A stretch of DNA of 64,000 nt from Bacillota bacterium (GTDB lineage: Bacteria; Bacillota; Clostridia; Lachnospirales; Lachnospiraceae), in contig JAEZZO010000036.1 of the NCBI GenBank assembly GCA_023418475.1, positions 1-64,000 of the forward strand, written 5' to 3'. A program made the translations under genes and the position numbers. The notes below the pieces were generated by a model. That model searched no databases. It was not told the origin of the DNA and worked only from the letters and a program-made list of their open reading frames with translations. Of this stretch, positions 45,468 to 54,501 are shown piece by piece. How positions within the stretch are numbered: the stretch's first letter is position 1; the number at the start of each line of letters is the position of its first letter.

Positions 45468-46409
45468 CTAAAACAACGCATTTTCTTTACTGATTTTTCG
45501 TACGATATAATTCACGGTAAGAACAAGGATAAATCCAACCAGTGACTGGTACACACCGGCCGCCGCTGCCATACCAATATTGTTCTGCTGCGTTAAGCCC
45601 CGGTAAACATAGGTATCAATGGTATTTGTCACATCAATCAGTGCTCCGCTGTTCATAGGCACCTGATAGAAGATACCGAAATCCGAATAAAAAATTCTGC
45701 CGATAGCCAGAAGAATAAGTGTAATTAAAGTATTCTTAAGCCCCGGCAGACTGATATGCCTGATCTGCTGCCAGGTCGTGGCACCGTCAATAACAGCTGC
45801 CTCATAATAGCCTTTATCAATACCGATTAAGGTCGCATAATAGATAATACAGCTATATCCGAAGCTCTTCCAGATATATGTAAACACCAGTATAAAAGGC
45901 CAATATTTTTCTTCTGAATACCAGGATATTGCATTTAATCCCAGACTTTTCAAGATAGAGTTATTAATAAAACCGCTCTGTGTATTCAAAAATCCATATA
46001 CAATGTAGCTTACCACGACAATTGAGATCAAATAAGGTATCAAAATTAATGTCTGATATACTTTTTTTGCAGATTCAATCTTAACCTCATTCAAAAGAAT
46101 AGCAATCGCAACTGCAACAACTGTTCCGAGCAGAATGAAAATCAAATTATACCCCAAGGTGTTCCTTGTAATATTCCAGGCATCTTTTGTCCTAAACAAA
46201 AATTCAAAATTCTTAAAACCAATATTGGGGCTTCCATACATGCCCTTTTTCATGTCAAATTTCTTAAATGCAAGCACAATACCGGTCATGGGTACATAAT
46301 TGTTGATGAGCAGATAGATAATTCCGGGCACCATCATAAGATACAAGGGCATAAACCCTTTTATTCTTTTCAGGCCACGAAGTGGAGATTTTTTACTTTT
46401 AGTTGGCAT
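45468..46409 (-). CDS. Sugar ABC transporter permease (LplB/YteP type)
   Basis: 313 residues with six helices. N-terminal MVPGIIYLLINNYVPMTGIV and an EAA loop DKGYYEAAVIDGATTWQQIR with ISLPGLKNTLITL, the LplB/YteP pattern for oligosaccharide importers. The N-terminal extension (TKSKKSPLRGLKRIKG) is cytoplasmic and basic. GCGAGGG precedes the ATG. A hairpin lies between it and the binding-protein gene upstream. Confidence 0.93.
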   Translation of the reverse strand: MPTKSKKSPLRGLKRIKGFMPLYLMMVPGIIYLLINNYVPMTGIVLAFKKFDMKKGMYGSPNIGFKNFEFLFRTKDAWNITRNTLGYNLIFILLGTVVAVAIAILLNEVKIESAKKVYQTLILIPYLISIVVVSYIVYGFLNTQSGFINNSILKSLGLNAISWYSEEKYWPFILVFTYIWKSFGYSCIIYYATLIGIDKGYYEAAVIDGATTWQQIRHISLPGLKNTLITLILLAIGRIFYSDFGIFYQVPMNSGALIDVTNTIDTYVYRGLTQQNNIGMAAAAGVYQSLVGFILVLTVNYIVRKISKENALF

Positions 46410-46429
46410 GATTTTCCCTCGCAGAGTAA

Positions 46430-46462
46430 AATATCCGGCAGCATATCCTGTTGCCGGATATT
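46430..46462 (-). terminator. Attenuator-like hairpin between binding protein and permease genes
   Basis: Perfect 11-bp stem AATATCCGGCA / TGCCGGATATT with 11-nt loop. In ABC operons such a stem protects the binding-protein mRNA end and lowers permease expression. No long T-run, so processing or partial termination is likely. Confidence 0.65.
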
Positions 46463-46482
46463 CAATTTATAATTCTGTTCTT

Positions 46483-48015
46483 CTACTTCTTTGCAAGCCA
46501 GGCATCCAGTTGTGCCTGCTTCTCAGTAATGATGGTGTTAATTCCGGCAGAAATAAGTTCCTTATTCATCTCCGGAATGGCATCCTTTGGATTTAAACAG
46601 CCAGTAATCAAACCCTTTTCATATTTATCAATCACATTGTTGCAGACAGTGAATTCATTTAGAACTTTATCATTATTAAACACAAAACCCTTTGCCGGTG
46701 AAGAATGCGCTGCACTGTTGAATTCACCTAACTGCTTCCATACATCTGGAGAATCGCCCTTCCATACATATGTAATCTGTTCATTTGGCCATGCCCAGCC
46801 TACAACAGAATAATCTGTAGTAGCAGAATCCACTCCGTCTGCGTAATCGATGATATGATTTGTTTGGTCGATTACTTTGTAATTCACTCCTTCCATACCA
46901 TTAATCAAGAGATTGGCAATTTCCGGATTTGTGTACATTAAATTCAGCATTTGCATTGCCTTCTCCGGTTTTTCGCTGTTACCTGCAATACACCAGCATG
47001 CATTTACCATTGAGGTTGTAGAATGTGCTGCATAAAGCTGAACGGCTGCCATATCAACACCGCATTTTCTGGTTTCCTCTGCCTCAAAACCAGCTTTGAT
47101 TGGAGTAAAGGTTCCGAAACCGATTCCGGAGCTAATATAGGTATCATAGCCCTCATCCGTATTTGCTCCATCAGGCATCATCAATCCATTCTGTGCCCAT
47201 TTATAGATGTAGGAACAATATTCCTTAAAGGAAGCCGTATCATATAGATTTACAACCTTGGTACTTCCATCAAGGCAGTTTTCCAGTACACCCAGCTTAT
47301 CTCCAAGCACATCACAAGACCAGGCCGGGAAATTCATACTTCCTGCATTGGGAACACAGGGATACATATCCGGATAGGCATCTTTGACCTTCTGCAAGTC
47401 CGCCTCCAATTCAGCATAGGTGATCGGCTTGCTGTAATCAATGCCTAGTTCGTCTGCTATTTTTTTATTCATTTCAAAGCCTCTTGCCTGTGCCTTATCC
47501 TTGTTCATAGGAATTCCATAGACTTTTCCGTTCACCGTAACACACGACCAGTCATCAGCAGATATAGACGACTTGGTATCCGGTGCATATTTATCTAACA
47601 GATCATCCATTGCTACAACTTCGTTACTGGATACCATACTGGAAAGGGATACTTCCCAGGGAAAGGCATAGAATAAATCCAGCTTTTCTCCCGAAGTCAG
47701 AGTCAGATTTAGCTGATCTTTTGTCACATCTCTAACAAGCTTTACATCACAATTAATTAAGTCTCTGGTTATTTCACTAATCTTTCCGGACACGGCTTCG
47801 CATGCATCCGTAGTTGCAGCATAAGGAGCATATATGGTAATTGTATAAGGATCCTCCTTTGTTCCATCCCCCTCATCAGAGCTCTTTCCGGCTGCCGTTG
47901 TAACATCTGCCGCTTTGCTGTCCGTTGTATTTTCAGCCTTTTTACCGCATCCGGCAAGCAGACTGCAAACCATGGCAGACACCAATAAAACCGATAATAA
48001 CTTCTTTAATTTCAT
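46483..48015 (-). CDS. Sugar-binding lipoprotein of the ABC importer
   Basis: 510 residues from the ATG at 48015, fixed by GAGGAAAG 6 nt upstream and by the lipoprotein signal MKLKKLLSVLLVSAMVCSLL ending in LAGC; the open frame extends 39 codons further but only over the leader repeat. A Ser/Thr/Asp-rich linker follows, then an extracellular solute-binding domain of the LplA/YtcQ family (DPYTITIYAPYA, NKKIADELGIDYSKPITYAE, CWCIAGNSEKPEKAMQMLNL). Membrane-anchored, binds an oligosaccharide, likely a beta-glucoside given the GH1 gene. Confidence 0.92.
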   Translation of the reverse strand: MKLKKLLSVLLVSAMVCSLLAGCGKKAENTTDSKAADVTTAAGKSSDEGDGTKEDPYTITIYAPYAATTDACEAVSGKISEITRDLINCDVKLVRDVTKDQLNLTLTSGEKLDLFYAFPWEVSLSSMVSSNEVVAMDDLLDKYAPDTKSSISADDWSCVTVNGKVYGIPMNKDKAQARGFEMNKKIADELGIDYSKPITYAELEADLQKVKDAYPDMYPCVPNAGSMNFPAWSCDVLGDKLGVLENCLDGSTKVVNLYDTASFKEYCSYIYKWAQNGLMMPDGANTDEGYDTYISSGIGFGTFTPIKAGFEAEETRKCGVDMAAVQLYAAHSTTSMVNACWCIAGNSEKPEKAMQMLNLMYTNPEIANLLINGMEGVNYKVIDQTNHIIDYADGVDSATTDYSVVGWAWPNEQITYVWKGDSPDVWKQLGEFNSAAHSSPAKGFVFNNDKVLNEFTVCNNVIDKYEKGLITGCLNPKDAIPEMNKELISAGINTIITEKQAQLDAWLAKK

Positions 48016-48345
48016 AACTTTCCTCTTTTCTGCGCTGCTTTCTGCATATCTTAAGTTTGCGTGCGCAGCGCTGACGCAAACTTGCTGAGTGAAAGTGATT
48101 TTTACTTCACACTTCCAATCAGGATGCCGCAAAGCGGCATCTCAAATAATTGGGGAAGAAGCCCGGAATTAGCACCGCTGTGCTCATTCCAGGGTTCTTC
48201 TTAAGTGTGAAGATGATTTACTTCACACTTCCAATCAGGATGCCGCAAAGCGGCATCTCAAATAATTGGGGAAGAAGCCTGGAATTAGCACCGCTGTGCT
48301 CATTCCGGGGTTCTTCTTAAGTGTGAAGATGATTTTACTTCACAC
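48016..48345 (-). repeat. Structured 5' leader repeat, copy L4, with tandem duplication
   Basis: Start-proximal modules: TATGCAGAAAGCAGCGCA, then hairpin GTTTGCGT / ACGCAAAC. Distal: a 116-117-bp unit present twice in tandem (48105-48220 and 48221-48337), almost identical, each with GATGCCGC/GCGGCATC stem closed by CCAAT/ATTGG and a second hairpin ending AAGTGTGAAG. L1 has one such unit, L2 and L3 less. The intergenic remainder, 48346-48606, holds no gene. Confidence 0.75.
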
Positions 48346-48606
48346 TTTACCCCTTAAATTGATGTTCTTATTATATATAATAAAAATTATTTCAACTACC
48401 TGATCTGTGCACACTTATTATCTGCTTTGTAAGCATTTCATGTAATATCATCTTAAAACAAAAAAAATGTAACATATCTTTGACAGTAATGTTACATCTT
48501 TTCAATATCGATATCCGGTATAACACTTTCTTAGCTCCTACTGCTTTTTTATTAATGTCGCTTCTGTGACTGGCATTTACATTAAGAAAGTCCTGCTATG
48601 ACGCTA

Positions 48607-50205
48607 TTAATGCCTGCCATTCATTTCACGGTCTTCTGCCGGTGGCAAACCATTCATCCTTTTATACACCTGTGCAAAGTAAGAAAAATTATTATAACCA
48701 ACCTTCATAGTGATCACACTGATTGGCAAGGTTGTATTTCTAACCAGCTCCTTCGCAAGCTTCATCTTCTCTTCCATAATATATTCTTTAATAGACTTTC
48801 CTGTCTTATTTCGAAAAAGCCGTGAGATATAATTGGGATTTAGGTGTACTGCTTCTGCAATATCCGTTCTTCGAATATCTGTTTCTATATTACTTCTGAT
48901 ATACTGCAAGATATAATCCACCTGTGTCTTCTGCTTTTCCTCCGAAGCGCTTTTTTCATTAAAAAAACTGGTACAGTAACGAATTAACCACTTCATCTCC
49001 TCTACGGAAGAATACGCTTTTAAGGAGCGCCTCCTGTCGGCATCTTCTTCATAAAAATCCGAATAAGATATATCTAATTTTTGTGCTGACTGATATAAAA
49101 TTCCTTGAAAATCCTGATAGAAACGAATTAGTGTATCTGCATTCATCCGCTTCTCCTCCGATAATTCGCTGAGCAGAAGTAATGCATCATCACAAATTTT
49201 ATCAAATAAATTATTATCTGCCAGCATTCCCGCATAATCAAAAAACTTCTTAATTTTGTCAGCTCCGGATTGTCTGCTGGGCTCCAGGTCCCCATCCACA
49301 ACACCCTGGCTCTTGGTAACATCATTCGTACTGATTTGTTCCAGCCTTTCTGATATTATCTTTAAAGACTTGATATCCTTGCACGAAAGAATATAGCAAA
49401 CTGTCATGCAGCCATTAAAACTTAGATAAAAATCCAGGAAATGTTTCATCTGTGAACTTACAATTTCTTTCTCAATTCTACAGGGTTCTTTCTTATAAAT
49501 ATAGAGAATATATTTTGTACGTGATTTTAAGTAAAGTAAAACACCATAACCGTAACTTTCGAAAAGTTCCTCGAGAACATTTTCAATCGTATAATGCAGT
49601 AAATCACTCTCCCAGTCCTTCGTTACCTGGCTTTCCTTATATATCTCAAGTAATATAGCATAGGTTTCGCAGTTGTCCTCCAGTGGTATGCCAAGCTTTC
49701 GAATATCCATAATTGCCTGCTCCTGGGAATTACCTGTCTCATAAAAGAATCTTTGCAAAACTGCATCCAGAAACAATTTCTTTCTCTTATGTATCAAATC
49801 ATTGCAGGAAACCATCTCTGCCTTTCTTCTGCTAAGCTGTATCTTGTCTATTACCTTTCCCAGTGTGTTTTCAATGTCTTCATATCTGGCAGGCTGCAGG
49901 ATATAATCAAAGCTTCCAAGACGAAGGGCTTCCTTTGCATACATAAAATCAGCATGTGCAGTGAGAAAAATGCATTCTATCTGGTATTCCTTCTCCTTAA
50001 CCCATGTATAAAGACTTAGACCATTCTCTACCGGCATCTCAACGTCGCATAAAAGGATATCTACTTTTTGATTCTCTATGATACTCTTAGCCTCACCGGC
50101 ACTATAAGCCTTTAACGTTTTTACGATACCTATTTTCTTCCATTCAATACCAAAGATCAAACTGCTTACAACACTGATCTGGTCATCAACCACCAAAACT
50201 GTCAT
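48607..50205 (-). CDS. YesN-type response regulator (AraC output)
   Basis: 532 residues. Receiver domain with Asp7/Asp8 (VLVVDDQIS) and phosphoacceptor Asp near 55 (DILLCDVEMPVENGLSL), Lys position replaced by Gln in FDYILQPARYED, where KP is usual, which may alter phosphorylation dynamics. Long middle region (about 130-420), then two AraC HTHs: RRTDIAEAVHLNPNYISRLF and LPISVITMKVGYNNFSYFAQ, ending YKRMNGLPPAED. Controls the downstream sugar operon on its own strand. Overlaps the kinase gene by 4 nt. Confidence 0.9.
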   Translation of the reverse strand: MTVLVVDDQISVVSSLIFGIEWKKIGIVKTLKAYSAGEAKSIIENQKVDILLCDVEMPVENGLSLYTWVKEKEYQIECIFLTAHADFMYAKEALRLGSFDYILQPARYEDIENTLGKVIDKIQLSRRKAEMVSCNDLIHKRKKLFLDAVLQRFFYETGNSQEQAIMDIRKLGIPLEDNCETYAILLEIYKESQVTKDWESDLLHYTIENVLEELFESYGYGVLLYLKSRTKYILYIYKKEPCRIEKEIVSSQMKHFLDFYLSFNGCMTVCYILSCKDIKSLKIISERLEQISTNDVTKSQGVVDGDLEPSRQSGADKIKKFFDYAGMLADNNLFDKICDDALLLLSELSEEKRMNADTLIRFYQDFQGILYQSAQKLDISYSDFYEEDADRRRSLKAYSSVEEMKWLIRYCTSFFNEKSASEEKQKTQVDYILQYIRSNIETDIRRTDIAEAVHLNPNYISRLFRNKTGKSIKEYIMEEKMKLAKELVRNTTLPISVITMKVGYNNFSYFAQVYKRMNGLPPAEDREMNGRH

Positions 50206-51905
50206 TCATTAAGCCTTCTTTCCATTGGAATATAGATTTCTACACAAGCGCCATTGGAGCTTGAGAAATGTATTGTTCCTTTCCCGCGATATAAAAGTTC
50301 AACCCGCTTTTTGATATTCATAATACCAATATGTTCCTTCGTATTCTCATCATAGTCCGAATTCAAAGCCAATAGCTCTGTCCCCGAATAACCTGCCCCA
50401 TTATCCAAAATAGTAATACAAGCATATGCTTCCGTCTCGGTAATTAACTTAGAAATCCGAATACTGCTAATGAGACTTTTACCCGATACTCTTCCATATT
50501 TCACTGAATTTTCTACAAAGGTAATGATAGATAATGGCGGTATCTGCAGCTGCCAAAGCTCCGGATCCACCTCGATATGGCATTCAGAAGAAGCACTGCT
50601 GCACATTCGCTGGATTGCCATGTAATTCTTGACTCCCTGGATTTCCTCTTCAATACTGACCAGCGAGGGATTGGACTGAAACATACTTCTTAGATATTGA
50701 GACAAAAGAATTATCATCTCCTGAATGGTTTCATATTCTTGTTGCTTAGCCATTGCATAGATATTCTTAAGGCAATTCAGAAAGAAATGCGGGCGTATTT
50801 GAATTTGAAGGTATTGCATCTGCACATTTTTATAATGTATTTCCTGTTCATATGCATTGATTTTTAATTCCCTTATTCGATCAATCATAATATTAAAGGC
50901 ATTTTTAACCTTTTTGAATTCTTCAATATGATATTCCGCTTCCATCTTAGCCTCAAGCTGCCCGGACCCAATAGAAACCATGGTATCCACCATAGTCTCC
51001 AATGGATTAAAGAGCTTTTTCTTCATATAATAAAAACCAACCGGTATAAAACAAGCTATTATGACAGTAAAAAGAATTAGCAATATTTGAAACAAATCCA
51101 GATAACGAAATACTCCCTGATATGGCACGACATAGTATTGTCTGACTTCTGCGAATGGGAACTGCTTCTGTACAACCATATGCCGCTTAGGATTTCTTCC
51201 AGAGATATAATATCTTTTAGAGGAGGGAATTAATTCGATCTCATGCTCACCAACATATTCCTGCATGGTTAATGGTTTATTGTTTTTAGACGTATAGATA
51301 AGATAACCATTACCTCCATCCTTTGATGCCTGTGGTGATGTCAGCAGTGAAAAATCGATTATAATTGTAACATACACGCTTCCATGTCTTAATACTCTGA
51401 ATAGAAAGCTTCTTTTTTCAAGTATTAACAGCTGCCATCCTAATTTATAGTAATTTCCATCCAGCATATAATGCCTCATTTTACGATTCAGTTCTGCTTT
51501 TTGCTTATAAGTATAATGACCGCTAACAGAGAATACCGATCTTAAAACATTGAAGTCTGAGGAGCATACTCCCAGTGCTCCCAATCCCTCCAGATCCGAT
51601 TGTATCAATGCCTTAAAATCATTTACAATATTATTGCAGCAAATATATGCTTCCATATAATCGGAGGCATAATTAAGCTGCAGCATATTAGGGTTATTTG
51701 CCAGTGCATTTGCCATAGAATAACTGGTGTAATTAATATCCTTAATCACAGGCTTCTCATAGATGGATAAGGTATCCTTGCTGTTCGCCGCAATCTGATT
51801 GTTCAGTATCTTTATGGTATAGAAATTATAAGCCAGTAATACTACGAGCAGCGGGAAAATCAACACCGTCATCCATACCCATATCTGTGTCTTCAATCTT
51901 CTCAT
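50202..51905 (-). CDS. YesM-type sensor histidine kinase
   Basis: 567 residues from the ATG at 51905 (GGAG 7 nt upstream). Membrane helix near 12-32, a large extracellular sensor (about 35-270) and a second helix (about 275-300), HAMP-like segment, His kinase box of the YesM/LytS type (QYLQIQIRPHFFLNCLKNIY, His as phosphoacceptor) and HATPase with FVENSVKYGRVSGK, LDNGAGY and GIMNIKKRVELLYRGKG. It senses extracellular sugar, or the binding protein in complex with it, and phosphorylates YesN. Confidence 0.92.
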   Translation of the reverse strand: MRRLKTQIWVWMTVLIFPLLVVLLAYNFYTIKILNNQIAANSKDTLSIYEKPVIKDINYTSYSMANALANNPNMLQLNYASDYMEAYICCNNIVNDFKALIQSDLEGLGALGVCSSDFNVLRSVFSVSGHYTYKQKAELNRKMRHYMLDGNYYKLGWQLLILEKRSFLFRVLRHGSVYVTIIIDFSLLTSPQASKDGGNGYLIYTSKNNKPLTMQEYVGEHEIELIPSSKRYYISGRNPKRHMVVQKQFPFAEVRQYYVVPYQGVFRYLDLFQILLILFTVIIACFIPVGFYYMKKKLFNPLETMVDTMVSIGSGQLEAKMEAEYHIEEFKKVKNAFNIMIDRIRELKINAYEQEIHYKNVQMQYLQIQIRPHFFLNCLKNIYAMAKQQEYETIQEMIILLSQYLRSMFQSNPSLVSIEEEIQGVKNYMAIQRMCSSASSECHIEVDPELWQLQIPPLSIITFVENSVKYGRVSGKSLISSIRISKLITETEAYACITILDNGAGYSGTELLALNSDYDENTKEHIGIMNIKKRVELLYRGKGTIHFSSSNGACVEIYIPMERRLNE

Positions 51906-52618
51906 AAAAAGCTCCATTCTGCCCGGTGACAACGATTGGGTCTTATTGTACTTAAATCAATTCCATTATATATAAAAAAGTATCTTATGGCTATCAGTTA
52001 TATCTTTCTTCGCTACCAGAAATGAATACATCCATCCTATGAGAATTCTCTAATGTAAATTTTATTACCTGTGATTGTTGTTATTGTTACATTTACATCT
52101 CTGCTATTTTATTTCATAGAATTAACATACCTATGAACTGCCATACTTTACAAACATCACCATAAATGATGTCCGGGAGGCTTTCCTAATAAAAAAGGAT
52201 TTTAGAAGCCTTCCTAACTTCCGCAACCCTTATTTATTTTTAAACTCTTACTTCAATTTGATAAACCATTTCTCTTTCGAAGCCCGTTACTGTTCTCAGG
52301 TATCTTCTATTGCTATGGATCCGGTAAGTACTGTAAGCTGTAACAAATATGTCATTTTCTGTGACACAGTCTTTTTCTTCCTTTACAGTAATGATAAAGA
52401 TTTGTTATACTTGGATAAAGACACAGCCTTTACTGTAATAATAGTAAAACCATTGAAAGGGGTGAACTCAGCATGAGATCAAAACGAGGTAACTACTCAG
52501 TACAGTTGATATAATCTGTTAGCAGATTGTACTGAGGTTATTAATGTAATATGCTGGCAGTTTCGACTGTACTGACTCATCGTAATTAATCATTCAATTA
52601 ATGAAAAGGAGTACAGTT
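51906..52618 (+). other. Long intergenic region with regulatory leader of the first ABC half-transporter
   Basis: No solid gene. A hairpin GGGAGGCTT / AAGCCTTCC lies at 52169-52212. Toward the ABC gene a very short open frame (MRSKRGNYSVQLI, 52473) with GAAAGGGG in front overlaps three segments that can pair in two exclusive ways: CTCAGTACAGTTGA (52496-52509) with TTGTACTGAG (52528-52537) or with CGACTGTACTGAC (52564-52576). This is the shape of an attenuator or translation-coupled leader. Confidence 0.45.
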
Positions 52619-54307
52619 ATGAACTATTTGATAGAGATTGCAAAAAAGAATAAATTTATGGTAGGTGTATATATATTTTCAGGCATTTTAATAGCCTTCT
52701 TAAGTAACTTTAATGCGAATTACTTTCAAAGACTTATTGATAAGTTTAATGATGGAAGTTTAACCGTTAACCATATACTTCTTTATGGATTTGTCCTTAT
52801 TACAGTATGTATTCTCGATTATCTGGATGAATACCCTGGGCGCAGCCTTGAACACGGCGTCTATATTGATTTGAAATTGAAAGCATTGAAAAAAATAAGT
52901 CATATAGATTATCAGGTATATCAATCTATAGGTACCGGCAAGCTAGTTCAGAAGATAGAGAATGGCGCATCTGCTGGCAAAGGTGTTTTATTTGATTTCC
53001 TGTTATGCTTACTCCGTCAATTGTTTCCCTCTATTTTATTTAGTATGATCTTTATTTATAGCATAAATAAAAAGGTCATGCTGATAATATTGATCGGTTA
53101 TATTGCAGTATTTTTCATAACAAATTTTCTTCTTAAGTTTTTATATCAAATCAAAGAACATATTCTGTCAAATGAAGAAATGATGAATCATATTTTGGTT
53201 CGCGGCTTCATGGAAATGGTAGTGTTCCGAATCAATAAAAGATTCAAACAAGAAATTGAAAAAGCGGAAATGGCAAAAAAAGAAATCGTAAATTCTAAAG
53301 TGAAAATGACGCTTATTCATGAAGCTTTTTTTGTAATTTTTGCATTATTGGTAATCATTATTAAGATCGTTATCATAACTTACGGATGGATAACTAAATC
53401 GTTAAGCATTGGAGCAATTATTGCACTGATTACTTTAATCGATAATGCATTTACCCCCATTGCTATTTTCAATGTCCTGTTCGTACAATATAAATTAGAT
53501 AAAACAGCATTTAAGAGGTATACCGATTTCCTGGATTCAAAGAATGATGAGCAGCTTGAGAAGGGAGAAAAAATAACCTCCTTAAAAGCTGATATTTCTT
53601 GTAATGGATTAAAATTTTTATACGATAACAGAATTGTTCTGGATAGTTTAGACTTAAATATCAGGTACGGAGAAAACGTTGCTCTTGTGGGAGAAAGCGG
53701 ATCCGGTAAGTCAACCTTGATAAAATTGTTATCTGGTTTATTAAAGCCACAAGGTGGCAGGATATCGATTGGTACCTATGAGTTAATTCATATTGATTTA
53801 AACAGCTATTATGACTGTATTACGTATATAACGCAGGAATCACCCATCTTTGATGGAACCTTGCGGGAAAATCTTGTGTTTGATAAAATTGTTGAAGACC
53901 ATGAAATTATCAAAGCCTTAGAGCAGGTTGAATTATTGGATTTATACAACAAGCTGGAAAAAGGGTTGGATACAGAACTCGGGGAAAGAGGAACCGTTTT
54001 ATCCGGTGGCGAACGCCAAAGACTGGCGTTAGCCAGACTGTGGTTTTCACAGGCAAATATTGTTATATTGGATGAAGCAACCTCAGCAATGGATAATATA
54101 ACAGAAGAAATTGTAATGAACCGTGTAATGGATTTATTACGTACGCAAACCGTTATCGTTATAGCGCATCGTTTAAACTACATCAAGAAATTTGAACATA
54201 TCGTTGTATTAAGAGAAGGCCGTATTGTTGGTCAGGATACCTTTCATAAACTACTTGAAAATAATATATACTTTAAAAATTTATACTTCGCAAATACAGG
54301 CAATTAA
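52619..54307 (+). CDS. ABC half-transporter (membrane domain plus ATPase), first
   Basis: 562 residues from the ATG at 52619 (AAAAGGAG 9 nt upstream). Six-helix exporter membrane domain (about 15-300), then an NBD with Walker A GESGSGKST, Q-loop ITQESPIFDG, signature LSGGERQRLALARL, Walker B NIVILDEATSAMD and H-loop IVIAHRL. No N-terminal C39 peptidase domain. It probably pairs with the second half-transporter (54502-56130) to export the RiPP product; the genes are convergent, not in one operon. Confidence 0.88.
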   Translation: MNYLIEIAKKNKFMVGVYIFSGILIAFLSNFNANYFQRLIDKFNDGSLTVNHILLYGFVLITVCILDYLDEYPGRSLEHGVYIDLKLKALKKISHIDYQVYQSIGTGKLVQKIENGASAGKGVLFDFLLCLLRQLFPSILFSMIFIYSINKKVMLIILIGYIAVFFITNFLLKFLYQIKEHILSNEEMMNHILVRGFMEMVVFRINKRFKQEIEKAEMAKKEIVNSKVKMTLIHEAFFVIFALLVIIIKIVIITYGWITKSLSIGAIIALITLIDNAFTPIAIFNVLFVQYKLDKTAFKRYTDFLDSKNDEQLEKGEKITSLKADISCNGLKFLYDNRIVLDSLDLNIRYGENVALVGESGSGKSTLIKLLSGLLKPQGGRISIGTYELIHIDLNSYYDCITYITQESPIFDGTLRENLVFDKIVEDHEIIKALEQVELLDLYNKLEKGLDTELGERGTVLSGGERQRLALARLWFSQANIVILDEATSAMDNITEEIVMNRVMDLLRTQTVIVIAHRLNYIKKFEHIVVLREGRIVGQDTFHKLLENNIYFKNLYFANTGN

Positions 54308-54344
54308 TAGTAGCAATAACGTTAAGTAATTTTTTCTCAACGGG

Positions 54345-54386
54345 TTTAAAAGGCAAGTGCAATACGCTTGGCACTTGCCTTTTAAG
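54345..54386 (+). terminator. Terminator of the first ABC gene
   Basis: Stem TTTAAAAGGCAAGTGC paired with GCACTTGCCTTTTAA around a 10-nt loop, 38 nt past the stop codon. Confidence 0.75.
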
Positions 54387-54393
54387 ATAGCGC

Positions 54394-54480
54394 TACAAAG
54401 GCCTATAATTCAATTGGGTAATGGATATTAAATTAGATTACCCTCTTATCCATTTTCATAACCTGAGGAGGACTTTTGTA
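54394..54480 (-). repeat. Stem-loop repeat, copy D
   Basis: On the minus strand, 22 nt after the stop codon of the second ABC gene: CAAAAGTCCTCCTCAGGTTA, then AATGGATA paired with TATCCATT, then the closing GGCCTTTG. Same layout as copies A-C; the apical helix is kept with changed sequence. Confidence 0.6.
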
Positions 54481-54501
54481 GGGCATCCTCTTCCTCTTTG
54501 G

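Noticed and set aside
48016..48132. N-terminal extension of the sugar-binding protein
   Set aside because: It would bury the lipoprotein signal; the sequence is the leader repeat and the ribosome site is at 48020-48026.
48105..48337. Two near-identical tandem units as a CRISPR array
   Set aside because: Units are 116-117 bp long and nearly identical throughout, with no variable spacers and no cas genes.
52258..52476. 72-codon open frame upstream of the first ABC gene as a second RiPP precursor
   Set aside because: No ribosome site, no Cys ladder, and codon use unlike a gene; it overlaps the regulatory leader.
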